NCBI GenBank assembly: GCA_963580285.1
Contig: OY757013.1
Location: 151,083,900-151,147,899, forward strand
Direction: 5' to 3'
DNA: 64,000 nucleotides
Source: Lucinisca nassula
Lineage: Eukaryota; Mollusca; Bivalvia; Lucinida; Lucinidae
In this document: piece after piece, positions 44,236 through 54,994 of the stretch
How positions within the stretch are numbered: position 1 is the stretch's first letter
Layout: every line of letters begins with the position of its first letter
Made by a program: the position numbers and the translations under genes
Notes under the pieces: model-generated
What the model was told of the DNA's origin: nothing
Database searches by the model: none
The model's input: only the letters and a program-made list of their open reading frames with translations

Positions 44236-44584
44236 CCTATTCACCATATTTGCATTATTTGCTGGCTCCCAGCTTGCACATTGTCAATATTGGAAAAACA
44301 GGTAACCAGACCCCCCTGACCTTGAAAGGTCAGGGGGGTCTGGTTACCTGTTTTTCCAACACTGATAACCTTCAGACCAGGTACCAGCAGATAATGCAAA
44401 TAAGGTAAAGTTTATTCACCATATTTGCATTATTTGCTGGCTCCCAGCTTGCACATTGTCAATATTGGAAAAACAGGTAACCAGACCCCCCTGACCTTGA
44501 AAGGTCAGGGGGGTCTAGTTACCTGTTTTTCCAACACTGATAACCTTCAGACCAGGAACCACCAGATAATGCAAATAAGGTGAA
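44236..44584. mobile_element. Two tandem palindromic MITEs
   Basis: Copies at 44236-44404 and 44413-44584. Each begins ACCATATTTGCATTATTTGC and ends in the near-complement GATAATGCAAATAAGGT. The centre of copy 1 (44292-44357) is a perfect 32-bp stem with a 2-base loop; copy 2 (44467-44532) has one mismatch. The second ends 50 bases before the exon 5 acceptor. Confidence 0.8.
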
Positions 44585-44634
44585 TGCTGTTAGGTATATT
44601 TTCTCATAACACACCCTATTTTATTCTGTGGCAG

Positions 44635-44814
44635 GTAACAAACCAGCTGGTGATGGCGTGTAAAGAATACATCAAGAACTGTACCCTGACTATGGAGGAT
44701 GAAGATAAACTCTGGGATAGAATACAAGAGGAAATAGAACACAGAGACACAAGCAACATTGAGGTTGACCCGAAAATAAAACTTCTGAAGAGTCAAGTGG
44801 AATCAAAACTGAAG
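44635..44814 (+). CDS. DNAH5/8-like: Axonemal dynein heavy chain, exon 5
   Basis: The acceptor is TTCTGTGGCAG at 44634; the donor is AAG|GTTTGT after 44814. It is 60 codons, phase 0 at both ends. It reads VTNQLVMACKEYIKNC, then EDEDKLWDRIQEEIEHRD and VDPKIKLLKSQVESKLK. The KVTNQ-x-V-x-ACK-x-YI string, formed across the junction with exon 4, is typical of the DNAH5/8 tail. Because it is phase 0/0, skipping this exon would keep the frame. Confidence 0.88.
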
Positions 44815-44860
44815 GTTTGTCCGCTGTTTCTTGCAAAATAAAGGCTGAGTTTCAAGCAAA

Positions 44861-45373
44861 TACAGTCTAACCTGCCATAAAGACCACCTGTGAACAAAGA
44901 CCACCTGTCTACAAAGACCACTTCTAATTCTTCCCATCCAATAAGACTATATTATGCACCTGTCAACAGAGACCACCTGTGCACTAGGACCAGAGGACAG
45001 TCAAAATTCATCCTAAATGCATATTTTTTACCCTGAACAAAGACCAATTTGTGCTTTGAATAACATTAACCAAAGTTTTAATTGGGCATTTAATTGTTTG
45101 TGGACATCCTTTAATGAGCCAAATTATTTTTTTTTACTGATTCATTATTAAAACCTGACATTATGTTACCTTTAGGGGATTTAATCAGTGAATCATTCAG
45201 ATGTAATTGGGATTATCCAATACATATCTGCATAAATGCTGTGAAGTAAACATTGTCTTCTAAAGAGCTAGAGCTGTTGATGCAAAACTGACCCTCTGAA
45301 TAAAGACCACCTGTGGACAAAGACCATATTTCTTCTTTCCCTTGAGTGGTCTTTGTAGACAGGTTAGACTGTA
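44861..45373. mobile_element. TA-flanked MITE with CAGTCTAACCTG tips
   Basis: TACAGTCTAACCTGCC ... ACAGGTTAGACTGTA. The left half has repeats of AAAGACCACCTGT, and the right half has their complement near 45300-45360. Confidence 0.65.
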
Positions 45374-45556
45374 CACCCATTTACATTTCTTTTCAGACAG
45401 GTTATGTGCTGTAGGATATCAAAGGAAGAGGTTTCATCATGTACAGCTGGCAGAATTAGTAGGGGTCTGCAATTTTCATGAACATTCATAGTTAATGTTA
45501 ATTCAGTCTTTGTATAATCATTAAAAATAGTTTAGATATTGTACTTCCTAGAAGAG

Positions 45557-45769
45557 TTAATCCTTGTCCTGCTGAGCCCGGATATACCTTATCTTTGAAA
45601 CAATGTAGATCCAGATCAGATGGCTTCTGAAGAAGCCATCTGATCAGGATCTTCATTGTTTGCCATCCAGTTTATGAATTTGTTGCAATAATTTGCATCA
45701 AGTAATCTGATTGGCTGATAATCAGCAGTGGGTGTGACATATTTAAATATTCAGCATGACAAGGGTTAA
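45557..45769. mobile_element. TTAA MITE, CCCTTGTCCTGCT family, full length
   Basis: TTAATCCTTGTCCTGCTGA ... TTCAGCATGACAAGGGTTAA; core palindrome GATCAGATGGCTTCTGA / AGAAGCCATCTGATC. Same orientation as 32544-32755. Confidence 0.82.
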
Positions 45770-45796
45770 CATTTTGGCCACAAACAAATTTGCTAA

Positions 45797-46235
45797 GTTA
45801 ACCCTTTTTGTACCAAATGGAATCTTCCACCTTATATACTGCAGGAGAGGGGTGTCAGGTTGTTTTCTTCAAAAACTTTTTGGAAACTGGCTAAAAATTT
45901 TGCAAACAGTGTAGGCCCTGATCACTCGCCATACCCCCCCCACCATCTGGGCTTGGAGAAATAGGTTGCGCTGCATGGTGCTTCCATGAAACTGATTGCA
46001 CATGAGTACTGGTTAACTGCTTAGAAGGTCTAAGCCTACCTAGGCAAAGTGGTGTAAGTCTGACCGCCCGCGCATATAAACCCTATTAGTTTCATTGGGT
46101 GGCAGGGCTCAAGATGTCATTTCATCGCACAGTCAAGTAAAAGTCCCACAAAATTGGAAGCAACATCTCCAGAATGACCTAAATAGTGTTGTCGGGGATG
46201 TTAAACCCCAAAATCAAGCAAACAAACAAACAAGT
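45797..46235. repeat. TTAA MITE fragment joined to the (CAAA)n SINE-like repeat
   Basis: 45797-45925 matches the CCCATTTTGTAC family (TTAACCCTTTTTGTACC; GGTGTCAGG; AACAGTGTAGGCCCTGATCA). 45930-46235 is a plus-strand copy of the repeat at 40610-40920, ending CAAGCAAACAAACAAACAAG. Confidence 0.6.
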
Positions 46236-46478
46236 AGGGTCAGACTACATATTGCAGACACTTTTTATTATAGTCTTTAGTGAGGCTGTCCTTATAAGCA
46301 CACAGTATGTTAAGAAAGCAATTAAACTTAGCATCTACTTCTAATAAACCTGTAAACATATAATTTTGTTTGGCTGATCATTTATCAATCAACCAAAAGT
46401 TACCATAGAATAGAATGAAATTTTTTCATTGCATATTTATATATCCACAATGTGGGTTAAAGGCAAATTTAAACATGT

Positions 46479-46637
46479 GAGTGTTTGAATTTTACGTCCC
46501 ACCAACAGCTAAGGTCATATGGAGACCGGACCTTTTTTTTAAAGACTCATCAGAAAGTCTGGAGAAGCCCGGGATCGATTATGCGATCCCTAGTTTACAA
46601 GGCAAGTAGCGTAACCACTACACCACGGAGGCTTCTA
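46479..46637 (-). repeat. Short tRNA-derived SINE with 9-bp target duplication
   Basis: In reverse it reads GCCTCCGTGGTGTAGTGG, GGGATCGCATAATCGATCCC, then GACTTTCTGATGAGTC. It is flanked by TAAACATGT at 46470-46478 and 46638-46646. Same family as 34266-34416. Confidence 0.8.
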
Positions 46638-46734
46638 TAAACATGTAAGAATACAAATTAATGTTATCATACACATCCATCCACACAGTCACACACATAT
46701 CAACACACTACCGTAATGATGATAAGTACTAGGA

Positions 46735-47325
46735 CAGACATGCCTAAGCAAACAATGCAGACCAAGATCAGACTGCCCTTTCATCCTGATCAGGATCTAC
46801 ACTGCTTGCCATGCCATCTGCACCTTTTGTGCTCATTGCTAGGTCGAGAATCAATCTTTTTTTAAATTTAAGGAGAAATACAGAAAGTGCTCAAGGTGTC
46901 CAAAGTTTTAGGATTTTTACGGTTTATGAATCTTAATGACTGTCACTGACCACACAAATATCAAGCTAATGATTATTTATATCCTAGCTATTTTTGTCCC
47001 TGTGATGTCAAAATGCTGTGTTAAGAAGGTTAACAGTAAATTATGGACTGGGCTCATGCTTGGACATTGGCAAACAGTCTAGACCCAGATCAGATGCCAC
47101 AGAAGGGCATCTGATCAGGATCTATACTGTTTGCATAAAATACAGAAATTTTAATGTTAACCTATAGGGGTCAACTTTTAAAGGAAAGAATTTGCTCCTT
47201 TAAGAGTAGATCCCTTTTTCAGTGGGACAGGGCTTATAAAAAAAGAACAGGAAGTCCTGAAAGTTGTCTCCCTTTGAAAAATGGCAGAAAAATCTGCCAG
47301 TTGTATTCATTCCCCTTAAAAGTCC
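46735..47325. repeat. Palindromic core fragments and AAGGG MITE
   Basis: 46745-46815 and 47065-47135 are stand-alone palindromes of the AAACAnTGyAGACC...GATCAG type. 47160-47325 is an AAGGG-family MITE (AAAGGAAAGAATTTGCTCC; CCATTCCCCTTAA). Confidence 0.5.
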
Positions 47326-47400
47326 AAGTCCCTATTCAAAAAACATTTTCCGGAGACAGTCAACCCCCAAGTGCTGTCAGTGCTTTGATTTTAATTACAG

Positions 47401-47612
47401 GGTTCAACTGGTGTCAGACAGAAGAGCAAGGAAGGGAGAGATCTTGGACTTCAGGATGACTCTTTGTATGGCCGGCTGAAAGCCTGTCTAACTCTGCAGG
47501 GATTTTATCGTGAAACAATACGATCATTACGGGATTCTCTGGGGCAGTCCCAGAATATGTCTCACTACCCATCACTCAGCAGTGTAGGAGGCCCCAGCAG
47601 TTTTACTACAAG
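47401..47612 (+). CDS. DNAH5/8-like: Axonemal dynein heavy chain, exon 6
   Basis: The acceptor is TTAATTACAG at 47400; the donor is AG|GTAAAA after 47612. It starts in phase 0 and ends in phase 2. It reads GSTGVRQKSKEGRDLGLQDD, then SLYGRLKACLTLQGFYRETI and RSLRDSLGQSQ, and then a Ser/Gly-rich piece (SHYPSLSSVGGPSSF). The first and last parts look disordered. The central helix resembles the segment before the YIFGKF-like block in DNAH5/8 proteins, which is not present here in its usual form. The following intron is 11.5 kb. Confidence 0.85.
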
Positions 47613-48086
47613 GTAAAATGTTTTGAATATTGCTGTTTTTGAAGAAAAAAAAAAAAGTGTGAAAAGGTGGAAGAATATACAGTCAATTTTCATCAGCTCA
47701 AGCCCCTTTGGAATGGAAATTTTGGTTGAGATAACAGTAGTTTCAGTGTTGAAACCCAAGGACAGAATGACAGAATAGTAAAATTATAATATGCCACAAC
47801 CTTTTTATAATGCCACTAATGGGGTCCAAAACAGAAACCGTGTTAATTAAACAACCATATCATATCCATACAAAAAAGTATATATTATATAGAAAAATGA
47901 CCATTTTTCTACATAATCTATACGTTTTTGGGATCCATCTTGAAATTGTGTTATATCCACAACCATATTATAACAAACAGTGTTATAATGATGTTGTGGT
48001 GTACCATTATCCAGACTTAAGTTTGACTTAAACAGCAGTTTAAAATATCAGTGTTTGAGATAATGAGAGTCAGCTATATACCAAAT

Positions 48087-48322
48087 GAGCCCCGCCAAGC
48101 GAATTTGTGTCTTCGAGCATTCCGTCATGACAAATTTTAACTGCACATGCCCAGCCATTCAGAGGGGCCAGGGATATGGCTTTCTGTCTGAAGGTGCCTC
48201 TTGATTCACTGCTTGTATGTGCCAGCAGCAAAGGTTCTGGCGAGACTGCGCGGATGCGCAGGCTCGCCTGAACCTTCGCTGCTCGCATAGGCGATAAGTA
48301 CCAAAATCGCTTGACGGGGCCC
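48087..48322. mobile_element. MITE with GAGCCCCGCCAAGCGA termini
   Basis: Second copy of 34964-35202, differing at a few bases (for example GCACATGCCC for GCGCATGCCC and CAGCAGCAAAGG for GAGCAGCGAAGG). Confidence 0.75.
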
Positions 48323-48380
48323 AAATATTAACTGATTGTTTGAACAGATCTGTCTCAGTTAATGCTCTTCTTCATGGCTG

Positions 48381-48722
48381 TTAACCCTTTCCATGATGAA
48401 TATTTTCATATGCTACACTCATTCCAATAGTTCAGCCATTTGTGTTACATGATTTCAGTTTTCCTGGATTCAGAGGCCGGATGGAAAACAGTACAGATCC
48501 TAATCAGCTAGCTTCTTAAAGCCCAGCTGATCTGGATCTACACTATTTTCAAAACAGGATAGATCAGATCATGGCATGGGGAGTGTTAAGCTGGCCTTTT
48601 ACCAATTAGAATTTATTATAGTGTCAATATTTACACTCCAGAAATAGGTTACAGGTGCTTGTTAGAATTGCCTCATTGAGGCAGTTTGAACATGCACCCA
48701 CAACCTGTTTTTGCAGCAGAAA
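48381..48722. repeat. TTAA MITE (diverged) and foldback core
   Basis: 48381-48589 is TTAA-bounded (TTAACCCTTTCCATGATGA ... GGGGAGTGTTAA), with a GATC-centred palindrome. 48645-48720 is a foldback core (GTTAGAATTGCCTC / GAGGCAGTTTGAACATGC). Confidence 0.55.
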
Positions 48723-49390
48723 TACCAAATCAAGATAAGCCGAATTTTCTGTATATGGTATGAAGTTTACAAAGGAAGTCATGGAATCCATGGAATCGGT
48801 AAATGAGATGTACTTTAAATCTGTTAAACTGAAATTTTGTATGTGTTGACATATTACACACATATCTAAAATGGAGAGAAAATTTTCAGGTTACATGGAG
48901 CAGCATCTAAGAGATCCTTGATTTCTCTGAAAGTGAAATGGTAGAAATTGTGAATATTTTAAAAATCCTTTGAGCTGTGACCAACTAAATGTGTTTGACA
49001 ACACTACATATATATCACATGAAATGTCAGGCCTTATTTTTGCTGAAAAATAGTGAAAAAAAGTTAGATTGCTTGACATAAGGTTTGACATTACATATGA
49101 ATCATCTGCTGGAGACAATTCACATGAAATGTCAAGACATATTTTTGCTGAAAAATAATGAAAAAAATGTGTGCACTGCAAAGACTCTGAACAGACTGCA
49201 CGTTCACGTTTGTGCAGTCTGTTCAGAGTCTGCTGTGCACTACATGTATATGGATGACAGTTGACTTATAGATTCTTCATGCACACAGCAAAAGTTGTAT
49301 TGAAAATATATGTGCAGAGTAAACTGTCTGATTTGAGTCTTCACTATACCGTAGAAATCCTAAAATTCTGACACCCTGTGAACTAGCTGT

Positions 49391-50015
49391 AATTCTCCTA
49401 AAATGTAAACAAACTTGTTTCACGATCCTGCAAGGAGTCCAAAAGGTGCAAACAGAATTGCAAACAGTGTAGACCCTGATCAGACTGCTCCTTCAGGAGC
49501 AGTCTGATCTGGGTCTGCACCGTTTGCTTAGACCCTGTTCAGGAGCAGTCTCTCATCTGGATCTGCACTGTTTGCTTAGTCCTATTTGTCCTAATTCTCC
49601 TCCTAAAATGTGAACAAACTTGTTTCACGATCCTGCAAGGAGTCCAAAAGGTGCAAACGGAATTGCAAACAGTGTAGACCCTGATCAGACTGCTCCTTCA
49701 GGAGCAGTCTGATCTGGGTCGGCACTGTTTGCTAAGACCCTGAAAAGACTGCAGGAGCAGTCAATGATCTGGGTCTGCACTGTTTGCTGAGGCCTATTTG
49801 TCCTAATTCTCCTCCTAAAATGTGAACAAACTTGTTTCACGATCCTGCAAGGAGTCCAAAAGGTGCAAACGGAATTGCAAACAGTGTAGACCCTGATCAG
49901 ACTGCTCCTTCAGGAGCAGTCTGATCTGGGTCTGCATTGTTTGCTTAGACCCTGAAAAGACTGCAGGAGCAGTCTCTGATCTGGGTCTGCACTATTTGCT
50001 TAGGCCTATTTGTCC
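49391..50015. repeat. Three tandem units of about 208 bp with paired palindromes
   Basis: Units start at about 49391, 49594 and 49801 (TAATTCTCCTCCTAAAATGTG). Each has TTGTTTCACGATCCTGCAAG, a perfect palindrome GATCAGACTGCTCCT-TCAGGAGCAGTCTGATC-like core (here GACTGCTCC / GGAGCAGTC), and a second half-palindrome GACTGCAGGAGCAGTC. Units two and three are about 97% alike. Confidence 0.8.
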
Positions 50016-50920
50016 TAATACTTAGGATCATTGCAGTATTATATGTATGAAAGCACAGTTTTGTTGGACGCAGCTCAATTTTGTCCTTTACTCTTCAAGC
50101 ACTAAGCACATTTAGCGGACTGCATTTTCAAAGTATTTGTTCTTTCTTATTTTTCAGCAAAAATAAAGCTTGATATTACATGTGAATCACATGAAATGTC
50201 AGGTCTTATTTTTGCTGAAAAATAACAACAAAAATTAGATTGCTTGAAGTACGGTTTGACATAACATTTTCTAAAATTTTCTGTGACCCTAAAATATTTT
50301 CAAAATTCCACAATACAATGAATGATCCAAAAGGACAAGAAAATATAAACTCATTTTTTGTCCCAGGAGAGTATACCTTACAGAGTACATTTCAAAAACA
50401 CATGTATTACCATTTGAAAGGCAAATACACATCAGACTATCCACTATAGGTGGTGTGTGTGTTTTTTGTTTGTTCAGTTTGTATACATTTGAATTCTTTA
50501 TAATTACATGTACTAAAATGTTTGCATGTTCTGAGTTATTTTGTTCGTTAATTTCTTGAGTATTACAGCCTATGGCAAATTATGGAGCAATGGAATTATT
50601 CATTTTTATTGAACAATTGCTTCTAAAAATAAATGTCTGAAAGTTTTTCAGCACAAACAGTCAAACTTCAGTGGCTCAAATACCTTTGAGACCATAAAAT
50701 ATATGTTTTAGAATTGCTTCATTGAGGCCGTCCTACTGAGTACACACAACATACCTTTTAGAATCCCCTCATTTAGGTAATTTTAATGAGTGCACACAAC
50801 ATACCTTTTCAAGATAATTTAAGAAAAAGCTCCCTTATGTATGCTGTACATAAATATGGACATCTGTAGCTTTTGGAGTTCTCTAGAGTCTAAAAAGCAA
50901 GTTCTATTCCATTGTACAGG
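50016..50920. other. Intronic, MITE remnants
   Basis: 50150-50225 repeats AAATGTCAGGTCTTATTTTTGC, also at 49018-49055 and 49130-49160. 50278-50345 matches 58081-58135. 50655-50880 resembles the left part of the pogo-like MITE (CAGTCAAACTTCAGTGGCTC). No gene. Confidence 0.4.
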
Positions 50921-51220
50921 CCCCGCTCATCGGGGCTTGAAGAAATAAATGGGCTGCATGATGCTTCCACGCAGAGCTGAAACCGACCTGCACACGAGTA
51001 TTTGTAAACCGCTTAGAGGATATAAGCCTGCCCAGGCAAAGTGGTGCGAGTCGGCCTGTCCATGCTTATAAACCTTATTGGTTTCATTGGGCGGCAGGGA
51101 TTGAGATGTCATTTCATCTCACTGCCGGGTAAAAGTCCCACAAAATTGGAAGCAATGTCTCCAAAATTACCTTTACAGTGTTGACGGGGGCATTAAACTT
51201 CAAATCAAACAAACAAACAA
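50920..51220 (+). repeat. SINE-like repeat with (CAAA)n end
   Basis: GGCCCCGCTCATCGGGGCTTG at the start, GCATGATGCTTCCACGCAG, AAAAGTCCCACAAAATTGGA, then ATCAAACAAACAAACAAATA. It is nearly full length and the reverse of 40610-40920. Confidence 0.7.
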
Positions 51221-51353
51221 ATAATTAACCATAATAAGCCATCACTGGTAGATAGTTTGAGTCATTGAAGTTTCACTGTGCATTCTTGTATAAGCAGACA
51301 ACTGTAGGAGAACAAATTCCCCTGATATTCTTTAGGCCATATAAAAGACGTAA

Positions 51354-51595
51354 TTAAGGGGAATGGGTACACTTTCAAGGGAGGCAACTCCTGGAAAAGG
51401 ATTTTTGTCTCTAATGTCAATAGTGGTCAAGTCTTAAAAGAAAGAATTTGCTCATCAGGAGCAAATTCTTTCCTTTAAGAGTAGACCCCTTTTTCAGTGG
51501 AACAGGGCTTATAGGAAAGTGATTAGGAAGTCCCGAAAGTTGTCTCCCTTTGAAAAATGGCAGAAAAATCTGCCAGGTGTTCCCATTCCCCTTAA
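51354..51595. mobile_element. TTAA MITE, AAGGGGAATGGG family, full length
   Basis: TTAAGGGGAATGGGTACAC ... GTTCCCATTCCCCTTAA. The centre is GAATTTGCTCAT-CAGGAGCAAATTC and sub-terminal arms are GGAGGCAACTC / GTTGTCTCCC. This is the best copy of the family. Confidence 0.85.
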
Positions 51596-52723
51596 GGGAT
51601 ACATATTTTCTGCTGGCATTAAAAATCAACACAGAGCCACAGCTTCTACATGTCAGAGCCCTGCATCTGTTCAGATTTAAATGACAGAACAGATATCTGT
51701 AAATAAAATTCCAATATTTTCACTTGTCCACAGACAAGTGCATGAGATAAAAAAATCTACTTGTTTTAGCAGTCAATTTCACTTGTCCAGATTCTGCATG
51801 AAACTGCCCATAGTTCTTTATTTAACCCTTTACCACTCAGAAAATTAGCAAATATAGTATCTTAACAGAACACTGATATAGGTAAATCAATAATCAATAG
51901 TCCATATATGGCTGATAGGCCTGACAGTCTTATCTGAACAGAGATATTGGCATTTTTGTGTGATTTACACCCCTATGTTACAATAATGATTATTTTAGTA
52001 TTTTCTGTTCATTTGACAATAATTCTGTAAATGTAAAGTTTCTAGGAAATTAAATTTTCTTTCCAATGGTACTAAATTTATTATAGTTTCTCATTGCGTT
52101 TTGAATATATGAAGTGTCAAAGTAAGCAAAATGTTTTCTTGAGCAAAAATTTCTGTTTTGGGTTGGTCAGAGAAAGTATTTTTAACCACCATAGCCCCAG
52201 AAAAGAGGGGGTATCCACATATTATTTTTCTTATTTCCGTACAAAAACATATTTTTTGTAGGTAATCATTAGGGCATGTCACTGAGGCTCTTCCAACAAG
52301 TTTCCATAACATACTTTTTTATGCAGAAATAAGATCATGTTCATAAGTCTGTGAAATGAACATCTATCTGAACCTGGTATACATTATTTTCATTATTTCT
52401 GCACCAAGACCAAGGTTGTGGGTACTCGTTAGAACTGCCTCAATCGGCACCCACAACCTATGTTCTGAGTATAAATAAGAAAAATATCAAAGTTTTCAAT
52501 GGAAAAGTAGCCATTTTGGAGAAATAAAAGAATGTACTATGACCCATGGGTGCGTTTTTTTATAAAAAAAATTCAGTACTTTTGCATAAGATTAAAATAA
52601 CTATTACAGCCTATCTATCCTTTTTTGCACCCCCATCCCCAAGTTTACTTTTTTTTTTTAAATCAGTGTATCAACCACCCCATAGCCAGCTCACCCCAAA
52701 GAGCTGTCTCTGTATTTTTATTT
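51596..52723. other. Intronic; one MITE end and a foldback remnant
   Basis: 51823-51845 has a terminus TTTAACCCTTTACCACTCAG whose complement (CTGAGTGGTAAAGGGTTAA) is at 57852-57870, so these are ends of one further TTAA family. 52400-52465 is a truncated foldback core (GTGGGTACTCGTTAGAACTG). Confidence 0.45.
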
Positions 52724-54871
52724 TTAGCTCACCTGTCACGTAGTGACAAGGTGAGCTTTTGGGATCACTTTTTGTCCGTCGTGCGTCCGTGCGTGCGTGC
52801 GTGCGTCCGTCCGTGCGTGCGTGCGTCCGTAAACTTTTCTTCAAACGACATCTCCTCCTAAACCACTGATCGTATTTTGACCAAACTTCACAGGAATGAT
52901 CCTTAGGTGGTCCCCTTTCAAAGTTGTTCAAATGGTTCCGGTCCGTTGCACATATAGGTCACAGTAGCCAAAAATAGATTTTTTCACCGCAAACTTAAAA
53001 AATCTTCTTCTCTGAAACCGCTAGGCCCAGGTCTTTGATATTTGGTATGAAGCTTCATCTAGTGGACCCCTACCAAGATTGTTCAAATTATAGTGCTGGG
53101 GCCAAAAATGCCCCCGCACGGGGCCCCTTTGGTTTTACATGGGCTTATATAGGGAAAATCTTTAAAAATCTTCTTCTCTGAAACCGTAAGGCCCAGGTCT
53201 TTGATATTTGGTATGAAGCTTCATCTAGTGGACCTCTACCAAGATTGTTCAAATTATAGTGCTGGGGCAAAAAATGCCCCCGCACGGGGCCCCTTTTGTT
53301 TTACATGGGCTTATATAGGGAAAATCTTTAAAAATCTTCTTTTCTGAAACCGCAAGGCCCAGGTCTTTGATATTTGGTATGAAGCTTCATCTAGTGGACC
53401 TCTACCAAGATTGTTCAAATTATAATGCTGGGGCCAAAAATGCCCTCGCAAGGGGCCCTTTGGTTTTACATGGGCTTATATAGGGAAAATCTTTAAAAAT
53501 CTTCTTCTCTGAAACCGCAAGGCCAAGGTCTTTGATATTTGGTATGAAGCTTTATCTAGTGGACCCCTACCAAGATTGTTCAAATTATAGTGCTGGATCT
53601 AAAAATGCCCCCGCACGGGGGCCCTTTGGTTTTACATGGGCTTATATTGGGAAAATCTTGAAAATCTTCTTCTCTGAAACCGCAAGGTCCAGGTCTTTGA
53701 TATTTGGTATGAAGCTTCATCTAGTGGACCCCTATCAAGATTGTTCAAATTATATTGCTGGGGCCAAAAATGCCTCCGCCCCAGGGCCCTTTTGTTTTAC
53801 ATAGGCTTATATAGGGAAAATCTTTAAAAATCTTCTTCTCTGAAACCGCAAGGCCCAGGTCTTTGATATTTGGTATGAAGCTTCATCTAGTGGACCCCTA
53901 CCAAGATTGTTCAAATTATAGTGGTGGAGCTAAAAATGCCCCCCACACGGGGGCCCTTTGGTTTTACATGGGCTTATATAGGGAAAATCTTTAAAAATCT
54001 TCTTCTCTGAAACCGCAAGGCCCAGGTCTTTGATATTTGGTATGAAGCTTCATCTAGTGGACCTTCACCAAGATTATTCAAATTATAGTGCTGGGGCCAA
54101 AAAAGCCCCCACACCAGGGCCCTTTTGTTTTACATAGGCTTATATAGGGAAAATCTTGAAAAGTCTTCTTCTCTGAAACTGCAAGGCCCAGGTCTTTGAT
54201 ATTTGGTATGAAGCTTCATCTTGTGGACCTTCACCAAGATTGTTCAAATTATAACCCTGGGGCAAAAAATGCTCCCGCTTCGGGGCCCTTTGGTTTTACA
54301 TGGGCTTATATAGGGAAAATCTTGAAAAATCTTCTTCTTTGAAACCACAAGGCTTAGGTCTTTGATATTTGTTATGAAGCTTCAGCTAGTGGACCTCTAT
54401 AAAGATTGTTCAAATTATAGCCCTGAGACCAAAAATGCCTCCGCCATGTGGCCCTTTGGTTTTACATAGACTTATATAGGGAAAATATTTAAAAATCATC
54501 TTCTCTGAAACACAAGGCTTAGGTCTTTGATATTTGTTATGAAGCTTCAGCTAGTGGACCTCTACCAAGATTGTTCAAATTATAGCCCTGGGGCCAAAAA
54601 TGCCCCTGCTCCGGGGCCCTTTGGTTTAACATAGACTTATATAGGGAAATCCTTGTTTTACATAGACTTCTATATGCAGGGTAAATCTTTAAAATCTTCT
54701 TCTCTGAAACCCGAAAGACCAGGTCTTTCATATTCGATATGAAGCTTCATCTTGTGGACCTCTACCAAGATTGTTCAAATTATAGCCCTGGGGCCAAAAT
54801 TGACCCTGCCCGGGGCCAACTTGTTATACATTGGATCAGGTGAGCGAACCAGGGCCCTCTGGGCCCTCTTG
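52724..54871 (+). mobile_element. Helentron-like element with eleven 165-bp units
   Basis: The 5' hairpin is AGCTCACCTGTCAC / GTGACAAGGTGAGCT (52726-52757). A (GTGC/GTCC)n stretch and then about 11 units of 165 bp follow (GGTCTTTGATATTTGGTATG at 53030, 53196, 53362 and onward). Each unit has TTGTTCAAATTATAGTGCTG and a GGCCCCnTTGGTTTTACATG end. Near the 3' end is the inverted tip CAGGTGAGCG (54837). The end is a perfect hairpin AGGGCCC-TCT-GGGCCCT and then CTTG at 54868-54871. The CTTG differs from the CTAG of the other three well-defined elements. Confidence 0.75.
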
Positions 54872-54892
54872 TTTTTTTTTTAGCAAAAGATT

Positions 54893-54990
54893 CGTTTGTT
54901 TGATTAGAGGTATTACATCCCCGTCAACACTATTTAGGACATTTTGGAGATGTTACTTCCAATTTGGTGGGACTTTTACCCAACACTGAG
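54893..54990 (-). repeat. Fragment of the (CAAA)n SINE-like repeat
   Basis: In reverse: ATGTCATCTCACCTCAGTG, AAAAGTCCCACCAAATTGGA, ending near CAAACAAACG. It abuts the satellite that follows. Confidence 0.6.
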
Positions 54991-54994
54991 GTGA

